Origin: Embiotoca jacksoni
Taxonomy: Eukaryota; Chordata; Actinopteri; Embiotocidae
Reading direction: 5' to 3'
Assembly: GCA_022577435.1 (NCBI GenBank)
Contig: JAKOON010000054.1
Location: forward strand, 1,692,949 to 1,756,948
Length of the DNA stretch: 64,000 nt
Shown: piece by piece, positions 43,760-55,900 of the stretch
Layout: each line of letters opens with the position of its first letter
How positions within the stretch are numbered: position 1 is the first letter of the stretch
Made by a program: the position numbers and the translations under genes
The notes under the pieces: model-generated
The model's input: the letters and a program-made list of their open reading frames with translations, nothing else
Told to the model about the DNA's origin: nothing
The model's database searches: none

Positions 43760-46700
43760 TATGAGCTCAGGTTTGGTTTCTGATTTTTATTCTGCAGAAC
43801 GACCTCACACATTTTAATTATTGTGATTTGTACACGTGTGAACTTGCTTCTGTCGTCGTCACCACCTGAACCAAATACACTGTTCTGATTGGATAACAAT
43901 TTCCAAAGAAAAAATAAAACAGGATTTGTTGAACATCTGTTGAACATTTTGAGATTGTGTGTTTTTACTTTGACGTAAAATAATGCTCTTACTCGTCTGA
44001 ACACAGAATACCTGAGAACTAGATAGATATTTGACGTAAACAAAGAGAGGGACTAGTTTGACACCGTAACGATCCCTCTGAAGAGCTTCCAGGAGTTTTT
44101 CCGCTCATGGTTTCCACCTCATTGGTGTCGTCCATCGTCTTCATAAAGTGATGAAGGCCCTGACCTCGGCACGCAGCCGTTGTCCTCCTGCCACTGGCCT
44201 TTGTCAGCCCATGCAGGGATTACTGCTGCTGACAGATTCAGGGCTGTTTACTTGTCGTCCGTCCACCGGGCTTCAGAAGTTTAAAAGGTTGGCGGCCCCG
44301 GGGAGCCCGAGCAGGGAGTCGTCTCCACCCTGAGAAGCCACCTGCTAAACACTCGGTTCACAACAAAGGGATGCGGTGTAACATGAGGTGACTCCGCTTT
44401 GCCCGATGACTCAGACAGATGGGACAATGATGTTTATTTTTCATAAAGTGTGTTACATTTAAAAGCAATTTGGTGAAAGAAGACGACTCTGCTTGTCCTT
44501 TCTGCCAAAACTGGCATTTTATAGAAAAACTGTTTCTCTGACAGTCTTTTACTGTTTGTGATTTATTCTCTGTAAGTAAACACATTTTGTGACCGTCATG
44601 TGTTTTGGAGATTTTTTTTCAGTCATTATGGGAAATGTTCCAGCCTGCAGTCATTTCAAAGCTCTGCTGCCCCCTGCTGGAGAAAACACGGAGCCACAAC
44701 TGTTTCAGTCGTAAACACAATGGTGTTGTCGTGGCTGTTTTACTGACATGCAGCATATTGACAAATGCAACATTTAAAAAAAATACATTTCAACATATTA
44801 TGGCATCACATGTTGCATATATTATAGGATATTATATTGTGTTTTCTTTAAGATCAAACTAAACAAATATCACCTACTTTTCTCTGCTATGTTGTGTTCC
44901 TTCTTCTATTTTTAATTACCCCCTCATATATATATCATGTGCCTGGCAGAGAAAAATACCACTTCATATAATGTAGTCCAAATCAAGACCACCGTTATAT
45001 ATTAATATACCCTCAAAAATCAGCATATAGACAATCCATATCTTCGTTTCACAAACATAAAATCTTTCTTTTTAAATTCACAAATTTATTATGTTTCTGT
45101 ATAAAATGCATGTCAGTATGTTAAACCTCTCCACATGGAAGACATCTTTTAAAAAACAAAATATTTCCATAATTTTTTTTGTGTTGCATAACAAGTCGCT
45201 GTGTTGCATAATAAGTGTGATTGTGGACGGAGCACCATGGCAACATTATTATTGCAAGAGTTTGTGACACGACTACAGCTGCCTGCTGAACTCCTCTGAC
45301 TCTAACGGACTCCCTCTCTTCTGTCTTGTTTGTCTAATTGTCTTTTTTTTGTTGAAGCCGTCAGTGACTCAAACACCTTTACAACTGCTGGCTCGTAACT
45401 ACACACACCTGTTGTCATTCGTCCTTCAAAGCAGCTCTCTCTATTGGCACCTTTTTATTAACTGAGGCACACAAATACCGTTTCCTTCTTGACTCGAGTG
45501 TTTTAGACAGAAGAAGAAAAGACAACAAGTTCTGTTTTATCAAGTTTAAGTTCCTTTTATTGTCATCTCAGCCACATACACAGAACCCAGCGGGAAGACA
45601 GTGTGCGTCCTCAGAGCCGTGATGTCCCTTCAAAAAGACAACAGTAATTGGACAGTATAGGAGATCAGTAAAACAGTAGATCAATGGCAGCAACATTAAG
45701 TGAGTATTTCCGTGCAATACAGGCTTATTTGTAGCTATGTATTATAAATATATAATCAAAGTGTGTGGCTCCATATAAATGACTTCATGCATCCTGTGCA
45801 CTAATCAGGAACATGTAAAGTGCATATGTGTCTCTATAAACTAGTCTGATGATACAAATGATCATGAATTAAAGCAGATGGCAACTTTTTAAGTTCAAAG
45901 GTTTGAATTGAATTTCTCAAGACATTTGATATATTAATGTGTCAATCATCTTACACACCAATAGTATGATTTGATACATAAATGATATCAAAGACATTCA
46001 GACATCAACTTTGTAGACGAAATTTAGGAGGACATGAAGGAGAAAAAGTTATTTTCCATTTTACTTAATAGTTCTGGATCTGAATCTGGATCATGATCTG
46101 AATCTGGATCTGGATCAGAATCTGGATCAGTTTTGAATCTGGATCTGGATATGAATCCGAAACTGGATCTGGATCTCAATCTGAATCTGGATCTAGATCT
46201 GGATCTAGTTCTGAATCTAGATCTGGATCAGAATCTGAATCTGAGTCTGGATCTGAATCTGGATCTGAATCTGAATCTGAGTCTGGATCTGAATCTGGAT
46301 CTGAATCTGAATCTGGATCTGGATCTGAATCTGAATCTGGATCTGGATCTGAATCTGGATCCATCTCCAGTTTCCCACTTGACAAAAACAAACAAACAAA
46401 AACAGCATTTCAGACTTCAACAGAAGTCTGAGATGCAATAAATCCAAATTGTGACATCTTCTAATTTTCTCTGAATTTAACCAGTAAAAAACGCTGGACG
46501 GGGAAATGTCGATATTTTGATGCAGGAGGAATGAAATGGAGGAAGTAGCGTTGCAGGATGAGTGTCAGAGGATTGATACTTTCTTCCATCTATTTTATAC
46601 TACAGAACACTAATTAAATGTCTAAATCAAATTCCTATGTTGTCTCCACCACAGTCATGATTATTTTAAAATGACTAATTCAATATTCTCTGGCTTTGGC

Positions 46701-47304
46701 TTTTCATGTATTCTGTATCAGTCTCTCCCTCCTCGTGTCAGATTTATCTCAGATGTTAATTAAAAAAATCCAAACTGAAATTCATCTTTGGGAAAGAATT
46801 CAAAGTCGTCTTTGTTTTTTTTTTCCACAGTTTCAAGTGCAGCTGTGGCGCCAGCAGAGGCTGCCAGTCTACCTGATTTCAATCAGACTCTGTGTCTCTG
46901 TTCCCCCGAACAGACAAGGCCGGCGCCGACCTGCAGGGCTCGTCGTCGGACAGCGAGGACGAAGTGATGGGTCAGTACCAGGAAGCCGTCAGCCGCTCGC
47001 AGGGCCTCCGGGGAGGCGCCACGGCGGCCTCCAAAGTCAAACACGCCGGAGGTTTCAGCTGGGAGAGGCGTCAGAAGTACAGCCCTCTGACGGCTGATTA
47101 CAACGGATACAGCAGCGAAGCCTCGGCGGACGATGGTAGGTCCTCGGTAGACGGAGCGATGCAGCATCCTTCATTGTTTTATTCATTGAGCATCCAAATA
47201 TTCAACCTCAGCTGTACAGTGAGAAGTTCTTCAAGAGATCAGGACAGATATTTCCTTGCTATCACCACAGTAAGCTCGAGTAAACCTGCACCTCTGTACC
47301 ATCA

Positions 47305-47350
<46 letters not shown>

Positions 47351-49673
47351 ACCGTCAGTTAATCCAGAGAGGTGATCAAAGAGAAGCTCCCGTTCAGCAC
47401 ACTCTCCGTGGGAGGGTTGTGAAACAGTCAACTGTGTGCATAATCTGCACAGCCGCAGCCTCACACTTCTATTTTTTTTTAATGTTTCCTTTTCTAACGC
47501 ATCTCTGTCTCCCATCAGCCCGACTCGCCATCGCTGTAGAAGCTTTTTCATTTAAAAGATAGGCCAAGTCACAAGAGAGCCCCGACTCTGACCTCCTTGG
47601 ATCCGTGTTATTCATCTGTCAGAGCACTTGACTACAAATGTGTGCTGCTGATTTATTTAACAATATGGGAGTGAAAATACACTCTTGAACTGCACACTGA
47701 CAGAACGACTCGTTATGTGATGGTCTTCTGCTTTTTTTTTTGGCGGGAAGCGGAGGCTGAAATCTTCCACACGATCACGAGGCACTTTTGGCCTTTAATT
47801 TTTTATTGAAATTAAAAAAACAAAAAACATAAAGAGAGTTAATTACTGAGCTTTGGAGGAATATTTTTCACTGTCGCACAGAGCAAGGAAAGATGTTTTC
47901 TCCCTTTTCTCATGCTGTTTTTGCAAAGCTCGGCTCTCTGGCTGCAGCAAGAAAGGTGTAAACCTGCATCTCAAAGTGTCAAACTGGTCCTTTAAAGGAG
48001 GGAAATAAGCAATCGTTTTATGTCACAGAAGAGTTTAAAATAAAATGAAGATAATTAGTCATTAAAAATAGTTCAAAAAAATGTCAAATTAATAAAAAAG
48101 CCGATGAGCCACAGACTGCTTTGTTTCCATATCGAACTGAATCGAATCAGCGGTTGTGTTTTGGATCCAAACTGAGACGCCCGTGTTCCACATCCTCAGA
48201 CAGGAATCAGACGTGTTTATGTCTGACAGCGTTCTTCAAAGACAAAAACAGTCTAACGTTTGCCAGGGTCCTCGATTGGTGAATCATGTCTGAACCAGTT
48301 CTGTGTTATATAAGACAGTGGGATCCAAGGCTGAGTGTCTGGCACAAGCTATTTAAAGCGTCGTTTGAATGTGTAGCTGAGGGATAAATAGTGCATGGCA
48401 GCCTTCTGACTCCATTAGCAGAGAAGCAACACACTGCGCAAGGTTGGCGTTACGCAAGAGCTGCAAACGGTTGAACGTCTTCTCCTCCGACCTCCTCCGG
48501 TTTTTATGTTGCTATAGAAAAATGGCAGACGTGGAAATCGAGGGGTGTTCAGTGACGCTGTCAAAGATTTTCAGGTCATTCTGGAAAAGCACAAACAGAT
48601 GAATTAGTTTTTGTTAAAGGTTTTCTGTTAAAGGAGACCTGCATCATCTGATCTGAACTGAAGCTACTTAAAGGAGAGTCAGTGATCTTTTCTACATACA
48701 GCAAACTGGATATTCAAAAATTATGTATTTTGCAGTTTTTTTCAATTCATTTAAATGAGAAGGGCAAAATATTAGGAACACCTCTCAGTAGAGTTCAGCA
48801 GCATCTCAGATTAATGTTTCCAAAATTACCATTAAAAATAAACGAGCACTTCTCTCCATTAGGTTCAACAACAACTGAACAATGTTTATCCTCAGGAATG
48901 CAGTTGGGCTTTTGTATTTATTCTTAATGCTTCACGAGTGTTTTTTTATGTTATGGCTGATCATTGCATAAAACCTGAACAAAACATTGTCTCACAATGA
49001 TTATTTACATTATTGATTAATTTTTCAAATTGTTTTGTGTGTAAAATGGTGAAAATGTCCTTTCTGAAATATTCAAATTGCTCATTAAGCGTCTCAAACC
49101 CGAACACGGTCAGTTTATTATCGTGCCATCCCATAAATCCTCCCATTTAAAAAGCTGGAACTAAACTGAGATAAGAGATAAGATACGATAAGTTAACAGT
49201 TCAGTAAGAAGCCTGCAAGATACAACTCTTAAAAAGATCCAATAAACCAACAACATGAATAAAATCATACAAAATAAGTCAAATGTGTGAAAAGTCCCAA
49301 ATTAAAAATGTCCATTAAGACTATAGAGGAAAAAGGATGAAGTATGAATTTGTGTATCTTAAATATGTCATTCAGGAAATATGTTGTTTTGCTTTTCACC
49401 AACTAAAACAAAGAAGAATTTGAAGATCTTCAACGGTTATCTGTCTGAGCTTCCTGTCAGCTGCTCGCTCTTCTTACATGTTTAATCTGCGACTTTAGAG
49501 GTAATTTAGAGTTCAAACAGTGGACGCATGTCTGGACACTAAATGTGGAGATGTCACTTTTAATTTAGATGTATTTCATTGAAGCCGTTCACGCTAGAGT
49601 TTGGATTTTTTTTGGGGAGGGGGGGACAAAGCCCTCAATGATGTGTTGTCTGTTAGCTGGAGTGAGTCTTTGT

Positions 49674-49735
<62 letters not shown>

Positions 49736-49840
49736 CAGGGATTTGAGTCATGAATGGCTCACAGCAATAATTAGAAATTTACTCGGTTTATTTATATGAC
49801 AACGTCTCCGCTATAGAAGATCTTGTGTTGTTTTGCCCCT

Positions 49841-49905
<65 letters not shown>

Positions 49906-52900
49906 GTGTGTGTGTGTGCGTGCGTGTGTGTGTGTGTGTTGTTCTAATACCCCAAAGGCTTCAAGGATTTTATATAAAAATGGCAGATGATGCTTTTCAT
50001 TAAAATAAAACGGATGCCAAGAAAACACATCCAATGCAGTTATCGTTCCAGCTTCTCTAAACTTTCCGGATCATCGTGAGGACTGTAATCAGATTACTTT
50101 GTAATTTACAACACGCTGATCCTGCAGCCAGGAGAGGAAGTGGATTAAAAACTGTCCGTCCAGAGCTGCACTTTGGTTGGAAGAACTGGAGGTTCATTAT
50201 TTTGCTCCCTGTGGTAACGCTTTGATCGCTGTGGTTTTCTCTCCCATCAAAGTCATCATGGATCCAAACTCGTAGCCGTCCTGACATCAGGCCACTTTCC
50301 CTCCAAAAGAGAAAACGATACGATCAGAAATGTAGATATACGTTGGTAGTTTCCATGATTTTTCCATCACAGTTGAAGGACATTTGTTTCATTAATTTTC
50401 AAACGAGCAGTTGTTGAAGCTCGGAGGCGCCTGTAATATTTTCTCTCGACACCCACTGCTGCTGCTTGTGTTTGTCTGGGAGTATGAAGAGCTTTATCCC
50501 CGGGACATATGTATTATACATGAGCTGGATTGTGCCAGAGCTCCAGAATGGAGGAGGGCGGGTGCCCCGGTGGCGCCGCTCAGCCTCCCCAAAAATAGGA
50601 AGTATGCAGAAAGAAAGGGATGATGTGAGGTTCGTCTGGACCGACTGCCTCTTTCTGCTCTGACGTCGGCGTCCCGTCAGGATGATGAGGATGATGATGA
50701 GGATGATGAGGATGTAGTTATTCAAACTCCCTCAATTTTAAGCAAAAACTCACTTAAAATTCCACAAATTACATCTGAATTTTTGCAAAAATCTGCTGCA
50801 AAATCTTTTTTTTTTTTTTTAATCATAACGATCACAAAATGAATCTGTTTAATAAAAAAAAAAACTATTGCATTTAGGTGATTTTTGATTTTAATGAGTT
50901 GTTACATTTGTATAATAAGATACCTGAGATGAAAAATGTAGAATTAGTTCAGGAGTGAAATGTTAACTGGACTCAAAAGCTTCACAAGCGAGTCTTCGAT
51001 AAATAGTACATATTTTAATAATCCTGCACATAACCACCCGTTACATGACAACTTATTGTTTTTGCACTTTGGTTTTTGAATGAATGAATCAAATAATGTT
51101 GGTTGAGCTTTAGATTTGGAGACCTGCAGCCCTGCTGTTAACCCTTTTTCTTTTATTTTTTTTTTTAAAGCATTTTTTACTCGGGTTAATAAGAGTATCA
51201 TCACAGCTATCATACGTATCTCTGCTCGGTAACACTGGTGATTTCTAATTTGTATGTCATCCGCTGGTAAAATCAGACTGTGCCGTTCCAACCGTTCATT
51301 AGACAGTAGAGTCTACATGAACTGATGCTGACCTGAAAATGGAGCTTTATTGCATTACTGAAGCTACTGACTCTTTATCTTGAAGGTCTTGAAAAGCTAC
51401 AAGGAGCAAAGAGGTCATTTTTTTTGTTTCCCCCTCCTCATAAAGGACAATAACACGCAGCTGCTCTCATTTCTCACCTGCGATATTTATACCTGAGCTT
51501 CACAGTCGAGAACCTCAAAGCCTGAGCAGCTCTAAGAGGAACAAGAAGGCAAAACAAGGCGACTGGCAGCACAGAGGGGATGAATCTGTGTGAAGGAAGG
51601 CTGGGTGAGACGAGAGGAGGAACGGTAACCATCCCAATTAGCAGGCTGGAGAAAAGAGTAGTGCTTTTACACAGCAGCTTCCATCAAATCAACCGCCCCC
51701 GGCTCAGCGGGGAAAAAGCTGCTCAAAATGGATTTGCTCCTTTTATCAAGCCCTCCATGACACTTAGTTAAGACTCCTTTGCCTCCATCCTGCCACTGAT
51801 ACGTTCCACTTTGAGCTGGTGTCTCACTGACATTATTAAGCGTGAAACTTTCAAGAACTTGGGAGAAAGCAGGAACAATGTGTTGGAGTACATTACGTCA
51901 TCACAGTGTTGGCTTTTTCCAAAAGTTAGGAGACAGCATAAGAAGATTTTTTTTTTCTTTTTTCCCCAAGTTATTTCTTCTTCATCTTTTGTTTTCTTTC
52001 TTGATTTTTTTTTTCTTTGGGTTTCAAACACTCCTCTCCAGCGTCCCTGTGGGAGTATTAGCATCGGCTGCTCAATTTTTGTGAATCCAAATTGGACAAG
52101 GGAGGCAGATTTGAGAATGCAGCTGACAACACTATTCAAGCTTCTTTCTATGTGCCACAGAAATGTTCAGTATAGCCTCCTTCTTTGCCTTCCAGGCAAC
52201 TGAATCATTTAGAAAGGTGAGAGGCATGAAATCGGTGGCAGATTAAGAAGTAGTCAGTTCACTCCTTTAATGGTGCATATCTGATGTTTTATTTAGGTTG
52301 TGCATTCAAACGATTCCTCTCATATTATGCTCATGACGACAGGCAGCGTAAGATGCATTTTTCATACTCCAAAATAAGCCTGTGATAAATTGCGTACAAA
52401 AGTGTCTATTAATGCTGAAGATTTACATGAAGGATATTTGACCAGAAAAGAAGAACCTGAATTATTGTTTAGCATTAACATACAGGCGCAGACTAAACAT
52501 TTATACTCACTTAGAGCCCCAGCAAATAAAATATATAATCATTTAACAGTTAAACATTATATAATGAATAATATTATTATCTTATAATGAAATAATTTTC
52601 ATTTAAGAACTATGATATAATGATGATATAATGGCTACGCAAGACTATTCATGAGTGCTTTATAATTACAGCTGTTTGTTTATGTCTATAAATTCATCAT
52701 GACGTGGACACACATTTAACATTTCCACTTAGTCCTCTATTAAGTTGCATTGTTGGTAGAAAGGGATTCAAATATTTGGGAATCTCAGCATTTATTTTGC
52801 AAAACAAAATGGACTGGTAGAATATAATAGTGATAGAACGGGACATTTACCTGTATTCCCCAAAAAGGTGGCATTGAGCTCCACTGTTGTCCAACAGCTG

Positions 52901-55900
52901 TTAAAAACCCAAATGAGCCGCTGTGATGTCATATTCTCTGGTTACCATGAACATGGTCGTGCAGTCAGAGTCACTCGTGCGTAAACTGTCCTGCTGCTGT
53001 AAATGTTCACTAATTTACCAACGCTGCGGCTGAAAATAGTCCCTCACAGATGCACCGTTTACTCCTGTTTGAATTGCATTTGATAAAATTACAAAACCCA
53101 GTTGTTGCCTTATTGTTAAAAAAATAAAAGTGTAAATAGTGAACCTGTTTTTTTTAAGACTTGCATCTGCAGGAAGTAGAAATGTGGAACAGCTGAGAGC
53201 CTCTGACCGGTTGAGAGACAGTCGTACTTCTGTATTTGTTGCCTTATTCTTTACACCGGAGCTGTACAGACTTCTATTCCCACATATGACGTGTGTGTGT
53301 AACCAAATGAGTTTCGGTAATAGTCCATATGATATGATGCATGTTAATGTGTGTTATTGGGATGATTCCCTCCCAACCAGCCAACTGCATCCAGAGGATG
53401 AGACGGACGCCGCCGCTGGATGAGCTGCAGCCGCCGCCCTACCAGGATGAGAACGGCTCTCCAAGGATGTCCTGCACGCTGTCCGACCTGGGCGACGCCA
53501 AGTGTGACCTGTCCCACACCAGCGGGAGCCCCCACCTGTCCTTTGGCAAGTGTCCCAGCGAGGGCAGCGACGGCCACGAGAGTTACCTGAACAAGGGCTA
53601 CGAGGAGGACGTACCCAGCGACAGCACGGCCGTACTCAGCCCAGAGGTAAACACCAGCGATAATGGAAATGCTTTTAAGGTTTTTATTGCGACGCTGAAC
53701 ATGCGGTTGGTGTCTTCAGGATATGTCAGCCCGTGGATCGGCTGCACGGCTGCTTAAAGGTTACGAACCGGATCCCGTTGCAAAATACGGCACCCTGGAC
53801 ATCGTGTTCAACTACGACTCCGAGGAGCAGCAGCTGGCTTTGACCATCACGGCGGTCACGGACCTTCCCGCCGTCAAACGCACCGGAAACATCTCCTGGC
53901 AGGTCCACCTGGTGCTCCTGCCCACCAAGAAGCAGAGGGCCAAGACGGGCGTCCAGAGAGGCCCGTGCCCCGTCTTCAAGGAGACCTTCCGCTTCAGCCA
54001 CGTGGAGTCGGAGATGATCAGCAACTACGCCATCCGGTTCCGCCTTTACAGCATGCGGCGGATGAAGAAGGAGAAGGTGCTCGGGGAGAAGGTGTTCTAC
54101 CTCACCAAGCTCAACCTTCAGGGCAAAGTGTCTGTGCCGGTCATACTGGACCCGTGCTGCACTCTCCCGGTAAGCTGGATCAAAGCAGGCGTCGGCTTTC
54201 AAGCACCCGCTCGACGCCTCACCGACTGCTGCTCTTTGTTGATTGATCTTTCATTTGATCAGATAACAGTTTCAGAATGAGGTTATATTTTGCAGCGCTT
54301 GATAAAGATCTTATTTCATCTCAGGAATATGATGCCACCATGTCGCATCAGGGAATAATCAACAACTGATTTACTGATGCAACAACTGATGCAGCAATTT
54401 AATTAAGGTTCAAAAAGCTGCAAAGGGGAAATGCCACCTTACAAAAGGACCATCAACATATTCCTCGTTATACATTAGTTTACTTGCCTTTTAAGTTTCT
54501 TACAATATTTTTTCATGTTGTGGTAAAAGAGCAACAATTGTTAAATAAACACAAATAGCTTGAGAAATATATTTTTTCAGGCTTTAATGGATTATTTAAT
54601 TATGCAGGGATCCCCTCATCCAATTAAACCAATATTTTTTGATTGACTCCTCCCCTTAACAGTGACTGTCAATTAACTTAGAAACTAATGAGGCATTGCA
54701 GGTCTGTGGAGTTTTGGTTTCTCCACATGTTGAAGTTGTGCATGGCGCCGTGGTACGAGTGATACACACCCAGAATTTAAGCCTTCGGCTATTTTTTTTA
54801 AATTTCCAATTGAAGAAATAAAAACATCTCCAAATGCAGTCAGTAACAGATCCCCAGCGATAAAATCTCAAGTGAACAACCCTGAGCTCTCAGGATGAGA
54901 TACTAGGTTTCTCTGAGATCAGAAAAACAAACATTTCTACTTCCACCTAATCCAAACTGTCAATTAGCGAGGAAATAATCAAACTTTTGCCAACGAGTTA
55001 ATAAATATTTTAAAATTCTCAATTTAAACTCTTCAGAAATCCCAAATGCAGAGAAAGAAGAAATGTATTATCAAAGTGTATCTGTTCCAAGAAATTGTGC
55101 AGACTTAAATTGTCAGTTGGAGGCAATAAATGTCCATTGTTTCAAAAATTCCCAAAAGATTAAAAAAAAAAAGTGAAGTGGTGAATCTGCTGCTGCAAAC
55201 AGTGTCAACAGAATTGAAATTCATTTGTATTCTGGGTGTTGTGAAAGCTAGTGATTGCACGAGGAGCAAAGGTGGTGATAATAAGTGATAATCATTCATA
55301 TTTAATGTAACATGTTGAATTATTGAGTTTTCTGAATGTCCAGGGCGGCGAATCGCAGGTCAGCCTCTCCGACATGACCTGCAGCGAAAGCGCCTCATCG
55401 TTCCAGTCGGTCAGTCAGACCTCCACACCGGAGATCCTCGTGGGCCTGGTGTACAACGCCACAACGGGACGCCTCTCCGTGGAGATCATCAAAGGCATCC
55501 ACTTCAAAAACCTGGCTGCTAACAAGCCACCCAGTAAGTACCTTAAAGAGGTTTGGTTGAGGCGACGTCAGTGAGCCAGATGACAGTTTAGGACTTGTTT
55601 CGACTGCTAGAATTAAAAAGGAAAAGTTGAGGATTTGTGTCGTCTTGGAAAGTTTCTAACTGACTCTGTACATACTGTGTGCTTGTTGAATTGAACCAGA
55701 GAGACGATGCACAGCTTGTAAACTTCTCCGACTACGAGATAGTCTGATCTATCTCAGCTGCACTACCTGCTTTCAGTCTTCCTCTGATCTGATCCCTGGT
55801 TTCCATCCTCAGTCGGCTTCCAGCGGCCGAGCAGCAAGTTCAAACAAAAACTGACCCTTGTTGAACTTTGTGCCATGTTGTTGTTGTTGTTGTTGTTGTT

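Larger units (their letters stand above)
43758..46913 (+). other. syt14 intron 3 remainder
   Basis: Unique and AT-rich DNA with a CTCF-like motif (44667-44680), a LINE-tail-like stretch (about 45545-45830) and a hexamer minisatellite (46070-46362). No exon recognised. Confidence 0.75.
47136..53380 (+). other. syt14 intron 4 (6.2 kb)
   Basis: Contains (CA)n (47306-47348), (GA)n (49673-49733), (TG)n (49845-49939), a GATGAG repeat (about 50680-50715) and AT-rich sequence, plus a few information-rich stretches (about 51570-51780 and 52620-52700). No further exon recognised. Confidence 0.8.

Noticed and set aside
43459..44043. Minus-strand 194-codon ORF with Val/Cys repeat
   Set aside because: Reads through the (CA)43 tract and the antisense of syt14 exon 3.
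46133..46441. Asp/Ser- or Leu/Asp-repeat protein
   Set aside because: Six-base tandem repeat in an intron, open on both strands.
53726..54202. Minus-strand 158-codon ORF
   Set aside because: Antisense shadow of the syt14 C2A exon; high GC at third codon positions removes stops on the opposite strand.
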